The position numbers and the translations under genes are program-made. A DNA stretch of 64,000 nucleotides from SPDF01 sp963699825 (GTDB taxonomy: Bacteria; Gemmatimonadota; Gemmatimonadetes; Gemmatimonadales; GWC2-71-9), in NCBI GenBank assembly GCA_963699825.1, contig CAVOVI010000001.1:372001-436000 (forward strand). The letters are read 5' to 3'. Below are positions 25,478-34,559 of this stretch, piece after piece. The notes beneath the pieces are model-generated. The model was not told the origin of the DNA. It saw only the letters and a list, made by a program, of their open reading frames with translations, and ran no database searches. The stretch's first letter is position 1. Each line of letters begins with the position of its first letter.

Positions 25478-26751
25478 GCGGGCACCGGCGCGGCGAGCGC
25501 GTCCGTGAAATGATGGGAGAAGCGAATCTTCACCGGCACCTGCGCCTGCAGGTCGTGGGCTTCGAGGTCGTCCATGAAGAGCAGGTCGTCGTTGATCGAC
25601 TCAGCCGGCAGGAGGGCCAGGTCGAGGTCGTCGCGGCCTCGCAGCGCCTCGAGGAACGCCGCGCCGGGCAGCAGGCCGGCACTCGTGACCGTCTTGCCGA
25701 AGAGTGTGTTCTCGAGAACAATCAGCTCGAAGGTGGCGCCCGTGGCCTCGGTCAGCGGCGCGAGCACCTGCGGCATGAGCGCCCCCATCGATGTGCCGGT
25801 CAGCACGGCGATCCGCCTGCCGGCGAGGTGGGCGAGCTCCTCCGCGCCCTCCGCGATGCGGGCCTGCAGGTACCGGACGGATCCGACGCCGTTTTCCACC
25901 TGGTCGAAGTCGTCGTACGCCTCGGGTCCGGGGAGCGGGAGCCCGGCGCGCAGGTAGAGCTCATCCGCCCCGAGGCACCAGGCGATGCCCCGCTCGGCGC
26001 GGGCGACCGCGGCGTGCCGCTCGACGAGCCGGACGGCGGCGGCGCACTCGGCCTCGGTCGGCTCCCGGACCAGGTGGTGCTTGCTGAACTCGGTCAGGCC
26101 GACCGGCACGACGGAGACGCTCAGGACCGCATCGCCGAAGGCGTAGAGATCGTTCAGGGACTTCTCGAGCACGTCGCCGTCGTTGACGCCGGGCGACATG
26201 ACGATCTGGGTGTGGAACTGGATGCCATGCTCCGCGAAGCCGCGCAGCTGCTCGAGGATGTCGGGCGCGGTCGGGTTCCGGAGGAGCCAGCGGCGGGCGG
26301 TCGGATCGGTCGCGTGCACCGAGACGTACAGCGGCGAGAGCCGGTACTCGATGATGCGGTCGACATCGCGCTGCTTGAGGTTGGTCAGCGTGGCGAAGTT
26401 GCCGTACCGGAACGAGAGCCGGTAGTCGTCGTCGCGGATGTAGAGGGTGTCGCGGAGGCCGGTGGGGAGGCCGTCGACAAAGCAGAAGTCGCAGCGGTTG
26501 GCACAGCGCCGGATCCGGGGCGGCTCCAGCCCCAGCCCCATCGGCAGCCCTTCCGGGCGTTCGATATCGAACTCGATCTCCTCGCCGTCTGGTTGGCGGA
26601 CGTGCAGCGTGAACGCGTCCTCCGCGGTCAGGAACTCCCAGTCGAGGAAATCCTCGAGGGGGCGCCCGTTGACGGAGAGCAACTCCGTCCCGACCGACAG
26701 CCCGAGCTCCTCACCCAGCGATTCAGGCTGCACCGCGTTCACACGAATCAT
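25474..26751 (-). CDS. DUF512/TIGR03279-type radical SAM protein with PDZ domain
   Basis: 425 residues. An N-terminal PDZ-like region (VNAVQPESLGEELGLSVGTE, about residues 1-60) precedes a CxxxCxxC cluster, RRCANRCDFCFVDGLP (Cys83, 87, 90), which is the radical-SAM iron-sulfur pattern. Then come DDYRLSFRYGNFATLTNL and the DUF512 region with AYDDFDQVENGVGS and LTGTSMGALM. The ATG at 26751 is preferred to the TTG two codons earlier because an AGGA site is suitably spaced. It is the first gene of the operon leading into der. Reaction and substrate are unknown. Confidence 0.88.
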   Translation of the reverse strand: MIRVNAVQPESLGEELGLSVGTELLSVNGRPLEDFLDWEFLTAEDAFTLHVRQPDGEEIEFDIERPEGLPMGLGLEPPRIRRCANRCDFCFVDGLPTGLRDTLYIRDDDYRLSFRYGNFATLTNLKQRDVDRIIEYRLSPLYVSVHATDPTARRWLLRNPTAPDILEQLRGFAEHGIQFHTQIVMSPGVNDGDVLEKSLNDLYAFGDAVLSVSVVPVGLTEFSKHHLVREPTEAECAAAVRLVERHAAVARAERGIAWCLGADELYLRAGLPLPGPEAYDDFDQVENGVGSVRYLQARIAEGAEELAHLAGRRIAVLTGTSMGALMPQVLAPLTEATGATFELIVLENTLFGKTVTSAGLLPGAAFLEALRGRDDLDLALLPAESINDDLLFMDDLEAHDLQAQVPVKIRFSHHFTDALAAPVPA

Positions 26752-26931
26752 CCACAAATCCTGATGTCAAAGCAATCGAGCCCTCGAAGGCACCGGAATA
26801 AGATGCGTGGATCGTGTTACAATATCAAGGGTTAGGGCTTCTCACCTCAAGTAATGGTTTCAGGCTCCAAGCCCCCATACACTCGTGACTTGCGGCGTCT
26901 CTGCCGGGCGCCCCGGCCTCCGCAACAACGA

Positions 26932-26968
26932 CAGAGCCCCACTCGGAACGCGTCCGAGTGGGGCTCTG
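26932..26968 (-). terminator. Terminator of the 27-kb lipoprotein gene
   Basis: A perfect 16-bp stem starting CAGAGCCCCACTCGGA with a 5-nt loop, about 38 nt past the stop of the minus-strand gene, followed by TCGTTGTTG on that strand. The remainder of 26752-27005 shows no gene. Confidence 0.8.
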
Positions 26969-27005
26969 CTGGCGTCCGCGGTGGCCGAGCCACCGGGCGG
27001 CGGTG

Positions 27006-27653
27006 TTACATGCCGTCCGAGGCGTCCGCTGCGTCGGTCTCCGCTACGACAATGAGCAGATCGCCGGTGCTCGGGGAGATCATCGCCTCGCCAGCGACGG
27101 TCACGTTGCCGTTCGCGTCAAACCGCTCACCGAAGAGGACCGGCTCCTCAGCGCCACACTCGGTGGCGTCAAGGTAGGTGGCGGTCCAGCCCGAGCCCAC
27201 CGGGGCGCCGACAGCGTTGCCATTGCCGAAGAGGGCGGTCAGGGTGTTCGCCATGACGACCCCGCCATCGGCGCAGACTTCATCGTCCTCGACCGCGATG
27301 TAGAGGATCTTGGCCTCGTCGTCCCAAACAAACGTGGCATCGACCGCGGTGCCGTCGCCGTCGACATCGATCTCGGCAACCCAGGAGGAATCGCCGGCGT
27401 CGCCGCTCTGGGCGGTGCTGACCGAAAGGGGACCGCTGCCGGCCGCGGTGGCCATGGTGGCGGCTGCCGGCGCAGTCGAAGCGGCGGCCATGGCGGTGGT
27501 CGCTGCGGTCGGCGGGCTCGACATGGTCGGACCGGCAGCCATCGGCGCCGGAGGGGCTGCTTCTGGCATGGCCTCGGGGGCCTTTTCCTGCGAGCATCCG
27601 GCCAGCGCCACGAGCGCAACGGCCGCAAACAGTGTTCCCTTCATGCGACGCAT
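27006..27653 (-). CDS. Ala/Pro-rich lipoprotein of unknown function
   Basis: 215 residues from the ATG at 27653, which has AAGGAG upstream; a TTG two codons earlier is possible. Signal peptide and lipobox (FAAVALVALAGCSQ) lead into a low-complexity Ala/Pro/Met/Thr-rich segment of about 55 residues. The globular part is acidic and beta-rich (WVAEIDVDGDGTAVDATFVW, ILYIAVEDDEVCADGGVVMA), ending DLLIVVAETDAADASDGM. The DxDGDG run could bind calcium. No family is recognised. The gene is monocistronic, with a strong terminator after it. Confidence 0.72.
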   Translation of the reverse strand: MRRMKGTLFAAVALVALAGCSQEKAPEAMPEAAPPAPMAAGPTMSSPPTAATTAMAAASTAPAAATMATAAGSGPLSVSTAQSGDAGDSSWVAEIDVDGDGTAVDATFVWDDEAKILYIAVEDDEVCADGGVVMANTLTALFGNGNAVGAPVGSGWTATYLDATECGAEEPVLFGERFDANGNVTVAGEAMISPSTGDLLIVVAETDAADASDGM

Positions 27654-27784
27654 ATCCAACTCCTTCGGGGGGTGAGGTGCGTGTTCGCGATGCCGGGATC
27701 CCCCGTCATCGCCTGCTTCATTGGTGCCCGGACCAGCGTGAATTGCGGGTCGGTTCGCGCGTCGGCCGGACGCGAATCGGCCAT

Positions 27785-27812
27785 AATATACACTGGAGGC
27801 TGCCGGCGTGAA
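27785..27812 (-). promoter_or_regulatory. Possible promoter of the lipoprotein gene
   Basis: On the minus strand TTCACG (27807-27812), a 16-bp spacer and TATATT (27785-27790) lie about 130 bp upstream of the lipoprotein start and just past the ligase stop. The match is only partial, but the segment is unusually AT-rich for this window. Confidence 0.3.
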
Positions 27813-27817
27813 GGCTC

Positions 27818-28912
27818 TCAGCCAGCTGTCGGCGGCACGGGCTCAGGGAGTGGCTCCGGCGTCCGTTCCATCGCCATCTCCACAATCTTCCGCAGGGTTT
27901 TCGCGAAGGTGTACCCCGCCACCTCGGCGGAGTGCATGAACGAGACCCCCTCGGTCAGGTCGGGGTTGGGGTTCACCTCGAGGACATAGACGTGATTGTC
28001 CGCCGAGACCCGAAGGTCGAGCCGCGCGTAGTCGCGGCAACCCGACACGCGATAGGCCCGAAGCGCCACGTCCTCGATCTTCTTCGCGAGTCGCTTGGTC
28101 ATGTCGGCGGGGCAATGCGCCGCCACCCGGTGGAAGACCTCCGCGAGCGGGTCCCACTTCGCGGCGTAGCTGATCACGGACGGCTGATCGTCGGGCAGTT
28201 CCGAGAAGTCATACTCCAGCGGCGGGAGCACCTCGCCCGGGTCGTTGCCGAGAATACCGACGTGGAACTCCCGTCCCTCGATGAACTCCTCGACCAGGAT
28301 CGGCGGGTCAAACTCGTCGAACACCCGTTCCAGCTGGGCGAGCAGTTCCGCCCGGTCGTACACGACGCTCTTCTCGTCCACCCCCGCACTGGCGTCCTCC
28401 CTGGCCGGCTTGATGATCAGCGGATAGTGGAGCCCGTGCCGCACGGCGATCTTCGGCTTGGTCAGCTGCAGGAACTTCGGGGTCGGGACGCCGTTGGCCA
28501 GGAGCAGCTGCTTCATCAGCCCCTTGCGCCGGCAGTTGGCGAGGGCGATCGGCGGGGCGCCGGTGTACGGAATCCGGTAGAGATCGAGGAAGCCGGCCAC
28601 GGCCGGCTCGAGGTCGGCGTCATCATGGAAGCCCTCGACCAGGTTGAACACCGCATCGGGTGGGTTGCGGCGTACCAGCCGTTCCAGCTGCTTGATGTCC
28701 TCGGCAATGTTGACCTCGCGGGCCTGGAAGCCGGCCTCTTTGAGCCCGTCGACAATGGCCGCATATTCTTCGGCAACCGTGGAGACGGCGATATCGTACT
28801 CCGGCTTGAACCCGAGCGTCTCCGGATCGACGTCGCGCAGCTTCTCGTACCCCTCGTCGCTGACGCTGTTGTACAGCACTACCACCGACCCGCGCTTGCG
28901 TGCCGTAGCCAT
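27818..28912 (-). CDS. D-Ala-D-Ala ligase-like ATP-grasp enzyme
   Basis: 364 residues. ATP-grasp ligase fold: an N-terminal region with VFNLVEGFHDDADLEPAVAG, a central region with YTGAPPIALANCRRKGLMKQLL and PLIIKPAREDASAGVD, and a C-terminal metal site with YARLDLRVSADNHVYVLEVNPNPDL. The usual D-Ala-D-Ala ligase N-terminal GG and HG motifs are not evident and the substrate loop differs, so a different amino acid or peptide substrate is likely. It is divergent, by 48 bp, from a C39-like peptidase gene. Ligase-peptidase pairs of this sort suggest peptide tagging or a small-peptide metabolite (inference). Confidence 0.82.
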   Translation of the reverse strand: MATARKRGSVVVLYNSVSDEGYEKLRDVDPETLGFKPEYDIAVSTVAEEYAAIVDGLKEAGFQAREVNIAEDIKQLERLVRRNPPDAVFNLVEGFHDDADLEPAVAGFLDLYRIPYTGAPPIALANCRRKGLMKQLLLANGVPTPKFLQLTKPKIAVRHGLHYPLIIKPAREDASAGVDEKSVVYDRAELLAQLERVFDEFDPPILVEEFIEGREFHVGILGNDPGEVLPPLEYDFSELPDDQPSVISYAAKWDPLAEVFHRVAAHCPADMTKRLAKKIEDVALRAYRVSGCRDYARLDLRVSADNHVYVLEVNPNPDLTEGVSFMHSAEVAGYTFAKTLRKIVEMAMERTPEPLPEPVPPTAG

Positions 28913-28960
28913 CGCTCCCCCGTTCTGCTAACCTTTGCGGAACTCCGAACCGGAATCTCC

Positions 28961-29840
28961 ATGGGAATATACCCACAACCGAACATCTGGCAGTGCGGGC
29001 CCTTCGCCCTGAAACACGCCCTGGCGATGTTCGGGGTGCTCAAGGACGAGAAGGACATCAGCAAGCTCGCCGGCAGCCACTGGTGGAACGGCACCGACGA
29101 ACTCCAGCTCGGCCGGGCCGCCAAGAAGTTCGGCGTCGACATCCTGATGATCCGCCGCCACGACGAGTCCCACGCCAAGGCCGAATTGGTGAGGTACCTC
29201 CGCCGGGGCATCCCCGTCCTGCTGTGCGTGGATGAGTGGAGTCACTGGCTGACCGCCGTGAACGTCGAGCAGGGCAAGTTCATTCTCCTCGACAGCCGCG
29301 AGAAGAAGGTCGTCACCATCGCCAGCTGGACAACCCTCAAGCGGATGTGGGTCTACCACGAGGACGATGAGCTGGACGACACGGCCGTCCACACCTTCTA
29401 CGATCTCCACCCCGTCGTGCCGCGGGACCGGCGCCGCTCGAAGGCGCAGTTCTCCCTCGCGCGCGCCCGCGTCCTGCGCCGGGACTCCAACCGTCAGCTG
29501 GCCGAGTTGTGGGACGTCTACCTCGGGGACCTGCTCGTGCTCTGCCGCACCCGGACCCCGCTCAGCCGGAAGGTCTTTTCCCTCGGCGAATTCCTCCGCC
29601 GGCACGAGGAGATGATCGTCGAGCAGGTCGATTACTGGCACGGCAACATCGACACGAAGGCGCGCCCGGCAGGTGCTCGACAACATGCATTTCGTCGCCG
29701 ACACCTACGGGCTGGTCATCCACGCCGAGCAGGAAAAGCGGACCATCGCCGGCATCACCTCGATCCTCACGCTCTGGGCCGCCGCGCGTCACGGCGTCTC
29801 CCCCGTGTACGGACCCCGCGCCAAGCCCCGCCGGCGCTGA
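28961..29840 (+). CDS. C39-like papain-fold cysteine peptidase (one frame change)
   Basis: About 292 residues. The catalytic Cys lies early, in NIWQCGPFALKHALAMFGV, the His in EWSHWLTAVNVE, and an Asp in ILLDSREKK, the order expected for a C39-like domain. A helical C-terminal half follows. Near 29665 a run of three C in place of two shifts the frame; the second frame continues RQVLDNMHFVADTYGLVIHAE to the TGA at 29838. The total is 293 codons plus one base. There is no signal peptide, so it appears cytoplasmic, unlike bacteriocin-exporter C39 domains. Paired head-to-head with the ATP-grasp ligase. Confidence 0.75.
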
Positions 29841-29863
29841 GCGGAGCCACCCCGGGAACGACC

Positions 29864-29899
29864 GAGCCGCCGACGTCTCTCGACGCCGGCGGCTCTTTT
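29864..29899 (+). terminator. Intrinsic terminator after the C39-like gene
   Basis: A 9-bp outer stem GAGCCGCCG/CGGCGGCTC with a 4-bp inner stem, followed directly by TTTT. It lies 24 nt past the plus-strand stop and is symmetrical enough to serve the convergent nuclease gene as well. Confidence 0.8.
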
Positions 29900-29942
29900 C
29901 GCGACACCCTGCTCTCCTGCTCTGACTCAGGGCTGCCGGCGT

Positions 29943-31057
29943 TCAGCGAGGCAGCATGATGTTGGCAAACACCCCCGCATGGTCGGACGGCCAGATCAGG
30001 GCGCCCGCGACATTCCGGATGCGATCGGACGGCACATCCCCATAGAGGCCGATCTGGCCCAGCAGCGAGTAGCGGCCCTTGAGGTCGCCGAGGCCGCGCG
30101 TCCAGACATAGTCGATTCGCTCGCGGAAGGCCGGCTGCGGGTTGGAGAGGTCGGCCGCCTGGCAGCAGGTGAATCCGCGAACGCCGGGACGGAAGGCGTG
30201 CCACACGTCGGTGAACCCTCCGCCCACCATCACCTGGTACGCCGGCGTGTTCGGGCTCCGTGTTGAAGTCGCCCATGACGATCGCGGGTGACGCATTGCC
30301 CAGTGACGCGACCATCTCTCCGACCTGGGCCGCGTGGAGCTGCAGGAGCAGCTCATCGGGCCCGGTCCCTTCAGTGTGGGTACTGGCGAAGGTATAGGTC
30401 ACGCCTCCAATGACGGCTGTCATTTCGACCCAGCCACGCTGCAAGTCCACGCCTGGGGCCACGACGCCCAGGTTGGCGCTGAAGGTGTGGCCCGCCGTCG
30501 TGACGACCTCCACCCTGCTCGGATCCACGAGCATGACGTCGGCGTCGGTCAGGCTGATGCCGGGGCTGGGGGAGGCGGTGAAGTTCTCCAGTCGCACGGC
30601 CACCACGTAGTTCAATCCCTGCGCCGCCAGCGCGTCGAGCAGGATCTGCTGGAAGTCCTGGTGGACGCTGATGTCGAGTGGCGGGATGTCGATGCCGATG
30701 GTGGAGACTTCCTGCAACCCGATGACCATCGGGTGTGTTCGCCCGACTTCCCGGGCGATCGCGGCGGCACGCGTCGGGAAATCGGTGTACTCAAGGGTGG
30801 CAACGGCGTCCAGCAGGGCGGGAATGTCGTCATCGGGATCCGGGGTGGCGAGCGCCGTGATGACGGCGTCGACGTCGGCACCGACATACAGATTCTGTGT
30901 CATCACCGACACGTCGCCCGGGCCAGCGCCGTTCCCGGCGTACTCCGAGAGCATGCGCGCCGTCGCCCAGCGCCGGGGCCGTCGGCCCGCTGGCGTCGGA
31001 ACAGGCCTGGCCCAGGACGAGCGCCAGCACAGCGAGGTACTTCAGCACGGATTTCAT
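29943..31057 (-). CDS. Exported endonuclease/exonuclease/phosphatase-family protein (two frame changes)
   Basis: About 370 residues. The signal peptide MKSVLKYLAVLALVLGQAC suggests a lipoprotein, with AGGAGG before the ATG. The EEP fold residues are visible: VMTQNLYVGAD, IGLQEVS (Glu), VMGDFNTEP (Asp/Asn), ERIDYVWTRG and WPSDHAGVFANIML (Asp/His). Frames change near 30955 and 30253, each explained by one extra base (length 2 modulo 3). Family members cleave phosphodiesters of nucleic acids or lipids. A periplasmic or surface location points to a scavenging nuclease or phospholipase; which one is open. Confidence 0.82.
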
Positions 31058-31263
31058 CGGGTCCTCCTGCGGTGGGGATGGTCCCGCATGCCGGCGAACG
31101 GCATGCCGGAACCGAATTCAGAATGTCGGCCGCCAGTGTAGGGATATCGTGAGGATGGCATGAACTCGCCGTGCCTGTTCCGCACGCTGGTTCCCCCCAG
31201 TGGTGTCAGGAGGATCGCCCTGCCCGGTCAAGCGGGCGTCAAGTGACGGCCCCACATGGGACA

Positions 31264-31295
31264 GCCCCCGCCGAACCTGTGGGTTCGACGGGGGC
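31264..31295 (-). terminator. Terminator of the arylsulfotransferase-like operon
   Basis: A 14-bp stem with one mismatch (starting GCCCCCGCCGAACC) and a 4-nt loop, 21 nt past the stop of the minus-strand gene. No long T-run follows. Confidence 0.7.
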
Positions 31296-31316
31296 ACTCA
31301 CATCCGCACCGCCTAA

Positions 31317-32787
31317 CTATCTCGGTGGCAGAGACAGGCCGGGATCGTAGAGCGAGGCGATACGCTGCGCGCGGAAGATGTACCCCGGATTGCCGTGAAT
31401 TTCCCAGACGACGTTCCCGGCGGCGTCGTATTCCTGCAGCCGGTTGCCGTTCCCGTAGGCCACCAGCACCCTCCCTCCCGGGAGCACCTGGGTCGATCCC
31501 CCAAGGAGGGCGACGACCGACGGGGCGCCCGCGTAGGTGTCCGTCAATTGCGCGATCCGGTTGGTCTCATCCAGCACGTAGGACTCGGCCCTCGTGGCGC
31601 CGGAGACGCCCCGGTTGTCCAGGAGCAGCAGGCGATGGGGCCCGGCCATCCGGAGGCCGTGCTGGCCGAGGAACGGGTTGAGCGTACCCGCCAGGGTGAA
31701 CTGGCTGGCGAGCCCCCCGAGCCGCCAGAGCACCGCCCCGCTGGCCGTGTCGATCTTGGTCACCTCGTTCAGGCTTCGGAACGAGACCAGGAGACCTCCC
31801 GTCGGCGTCGAAGGCGAGCGCGTTGCCGTGGGTCCAGTTGACCGCAGGTCCCGTCCGGCTGGACAATTCCAGGTCGGTGATCGCGAAATGGTCGAAGGCG
31901 TTCCAGGAGAACAGCAGGCTTCCCCCGGCGCCGACGTGCTGGATCACGGTTGCCGTGACGGCCGCGGCCGGCTGGCCCCCGTAGGGCGTCAGATCCATCG
32001 TCCGAGTCTCGTCACACATGATCCAGAAGCCGCCATCCGCCTCGGCGATCAACTCGTGAAACCGCGAAACGAGCCCATCGGCGCACCCCAGCCGGCGGGT
32101 CTCGCGACCGAGGGCGTCAAACTCCACCCACGGCGTGAAATCGCCCGGGGCAGCGAGAATCGGACTCGTCGTGTAGCGGCCGGTGGGCTGCACCTGAAAA
32201 TTGAGGGTCGGTCCGCCGTCGAGGTGGCGATACCAGACCACCCGCCCCGTGTTGTCGATCACGACGCCGTAGGGGTATGCCGCGAAGACGACGTACCCGG
32301 GGCTGGGATCGCTGCCCCCCGCGGAATAGAGGGGCAGGTCGGCTGGCAGCGCGCCGGTGGTGAACGAGAGGGTGTCGCTCGCCGTCACCCCCCCGGCCCC
32401 GTAGGCGAGCACCTGGAAGCGGTAGATCGTCACCGGGAGAAGCCCGAAGACGGGCAGGCTGACCGCTTCCGATGAGATGGCGATCCCCGGTGTCGTGCTG
32501 TCGAGTCCCGCCCCCTCAGACCCGTACCGCACCACTGCGCTGTCCGCGTGGTGCTGTGAGATGGCGACGACTACGCTCAGGACGTTGTGTTGCCCCGGCA
32601 CGACCGACGCATCCACCACAACCGGAAGTGGCGTCGGCTGTGAGACCTGCTCGGCGTCGCAGGCGGCAAGCGCGCCTGCCGCGGCAAGAAGGAATCCGTG
32701 GTGGCGGCGACAGGTCCAGCCGCGCCGAGTCAGTTGAGCCTCCCGCTCAATGACACGCCACCGCAAAGGCGACATCTGCCCCGACAC
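31317..32787 (-). CDS. Arylsulfotransferase-like (ASST) propeller lipoprotein (one frame change)
   Basis: About 480 residues. A signal peptide with lipobox (GFLLAAAGALAAC) precedes an Fn3-like N-terminal domain (ITIYRFQVLAYGAGG-type end near residue 140) and an ASST-type propeller: YGVVIDNTGRVVWYRHLDGG, FHELIAEADGGFWIMCDE, WTHGNALAFDADGG, then GAVLWRLGG, GQHGLRMAG and YDAAGNVVWEIHG. One extra base near 31798 joins the frames. Family members transfer sulfate between phenols in the periplasm; many distant members lack proven activity. The start is uncertain (32787 or 32775) and overlaps the preceding gene. Probably co-transcribed with the five-repeat lipoprotein. Confidence 0.75.
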
Positions 32788-34171
32788 CGAGGGGAACCGA
32801 CACGGTCAGGTTGTTCGGGCTGGTCACCACGCAGTTCAGCGGGACCTGGTCCAGGATCACATGGTGCATCCCTGGCGGGAGCGCGATGGAAGCCGACCCG
32901 TTGGAGGGAATCGTCGCCTGGTAGGAGTACCCGTAGTAATACCAGCCGTCAAAATCGACGCCGACCAGGTAATTCGCGGGCGCATTGGGCCCGGTCGTCA
33001 CGACCGTCACACGCAGGATTGGCCAGGGGGCGCACGATACGGTGAAGGCGACATCTATCGTCGTCGCCGCCGGGACGGTCACCGGCACTTCGGTCGGATT
33101 CGTGGCGACGCAATTGGAGGGTAGGTACGGCAGCGATACAGTGTAATCGCCGGGTTCAACCACGATCGACTGTGTCCCGTTCGCCGGGACGGATGCCCAG
33201 TACGCGGGATAGGAGAACCAACCACCATCGTGGACGTAGACGGAGTAGCTCGTTGGGATGTCGGAGCCGGTTGTCGACACCGTGATCCGGAGGGTCGGGT
33301 TCGGGAGACAGGCCACCGAGAAGGCGACATAAGCGGTATCACCGGTGGATACCGTCACAGTGACAGGATTGGGGCCACTCACGGCACAGTTGGGTGCGAT
33401 CCCGGTGAGCAACACCGAGTAGCTCCCGGGGACTCGTCGATCCACCTGCAAGCTCCCGTTTGCAAGCAATACGCGCGCATTTCCGCCGTTCAGGGTCACG
33501 GAGTACTGGTCATCCGGCTCGGGACCCGTCGTGACGGCGGACACATGGATGGAGCCCGTTATCGACGTGCATTCCACGCCGAACGGCGCTGAGACCACGT
33601 CCGCCACCGCCCCCCCCACGGAGACGCTCACTTCAGTCGGGTTAGATCCGAGCGGAGTGCAATTTGGCGCCAATCCGCTGAGGTTGAGGCTGTGCGTCCC
33701 CCCGGAGACGCCCAAGATGCGGATCAACCCATTCGTCGGGATCGGTCGCGGCGCGGCACCATCGAGGCTGACCTGGTATCCGTCCGCATCCTGATCGAGT
33801 CCAGAGGTCGTCACCCGTACCTCGATTACGCCGGTGGTCGCGATACAGGTCACGATAAACGTGACCACGGTGGTCTCGGAGGCATTGATGGCAAACGACT
33901 TGGGCGTCTCGGCCTCGAGCGTGCAGTTCGGTGCGAGCCCACTCAGCGAAATGTTGTGGTGCCCGGATGCGAGCCCCGAAATGACGGACCCGGAGCCGGC
34001 AACTCCGACGGGCGAGCCCCCGTCGATCGACACCGTGAAGGCGCCGGAGTGTCCGTCGGGTCCAGTCACTGCCAGGTTGACCTCGACCCCGCCGGTCTCG
34101 GGAGCGAGCGGGTCGCTGCAGGCGACCGCAGCAGGGAGGACAAGCAGCAGGGCAATCGCGGGGATACGCAT
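32747..34171 (-). CDS. Lipoprotein with five approximately 88-residue Cys-paired repeats
   Basis: 474 residues from ATG 34171, which has GAGGTG upstream. Lipobox LPAAVAC is followed by five tandem beta-rich repeats. Each contains VTTxG, YxVxLDG, a VPxNG segment, PGxHxVxLxGLxPNC, and ends FxVxC. Each repeat thus has exactly two conserved Cys, in PNC and at the end, suggesting one disulfide per repeat. The pattern is like PEGA or carboxypeptidase-regulatory Ig-like surface repeats, but no family is certain. The last repeat ends AFAVACH. The ASST-like gene starts inside its end. Probably a surface stalk or binding protein. Confidence 0.7.
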   Translation of the reverse strand: MRIPAIALLLVLPAAVACSDPLAPETGGVEVNLAVTGPDGHSGAFTVSIDGGSPVGVAGSGSVISGLASGHHNISLSGLAPNCTLEAETPKSFAINASETTVVTFIVTCIATTGVIEVRVTTSGLDQDADGYQVSLDGAAPRPIPTNGLIRILGVSGGTHSLNLSGLAPNCTPLGSNPTEVSVSVGGAVADVVSAPFGVECTSITGSIHVSAVTTGPEPDDQYSVTLNGGNARVLLANGSLQVDRRVPGSYSVLLTGIAPNCAVSGPNPVTVTVSTGDTAYVAFSVACLPNPTLRITVSTTGSDIPTSYSVYVHDGGWFSYPAYWASVPANGTQSIVVEPGDYTVSLPYLPSNCVATNPTEVPVTVPAATTIDVAFTVSCAPWPILRVTVVTTGPNAPANYLVGVDFDGWYYYGYSYQATIPSNGSASIALPPGMHHVILDQVPLNCVVTSPNNLTVSVPLGVGADVAFAVACH

Positions 34172-34389
34172 CGCGGCACCTCGGGGTGGATTGAACGCAT
34201 CATGCCAAGGGGATGGGGCACCCCCCCAGCCCCTCTGGCTCCCTCTACCATCAAGACGCGCAGGGACCCGACAAATCGGGCCACCCTTCGGGAGGGACCC
34301 GGCCTGGCGGCTGTGGGGTTTGAGGGCTGGAGCGAGGGGGAGGGACAGTTGGGGGGGACCGATCAACGCCGGAACGGCCCCGGATACGC

Positions 34390-34417
34390 AAGACGCCGCC
34401 CGGAGGGGCGGCGTCTT
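34390..34417 (-). terminator. Terminator downstream of tRNA-Gly
   Basis: A perfect 12-bp stem (AAGACGCCGCCC with its complement) and a GGAG loop, 27 nt past the tRNA 3' end. Nothing else is seen in 34172-34444. Confidence 0.75.
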
Positions 34418-34444
34418 GTCACACTCGGTCGAGCACGTGCGGAG

Positions 34445-34516
<72 letters not shown>

Positions 34517-34559
34517 GACCCACCAAAACTCACCCCGAACGGGGTGCCTGTCAATCGAT

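Noticed and set aside
24158..25513. A 451-codon plus-strand open frame
   Set aside because: It is the antisense shadow of der, whose two GTPase domains are unmistakable.
27932..28920. Very long plus-strand open frame opposite the ATP-grasp ligase
   Set aside because: It is antisense to a well-conserved ligase and composed of Arg/Glu/Val-rich sequence typical of a high-GC shadow frame. Only its end, from 28961, is a real gene.
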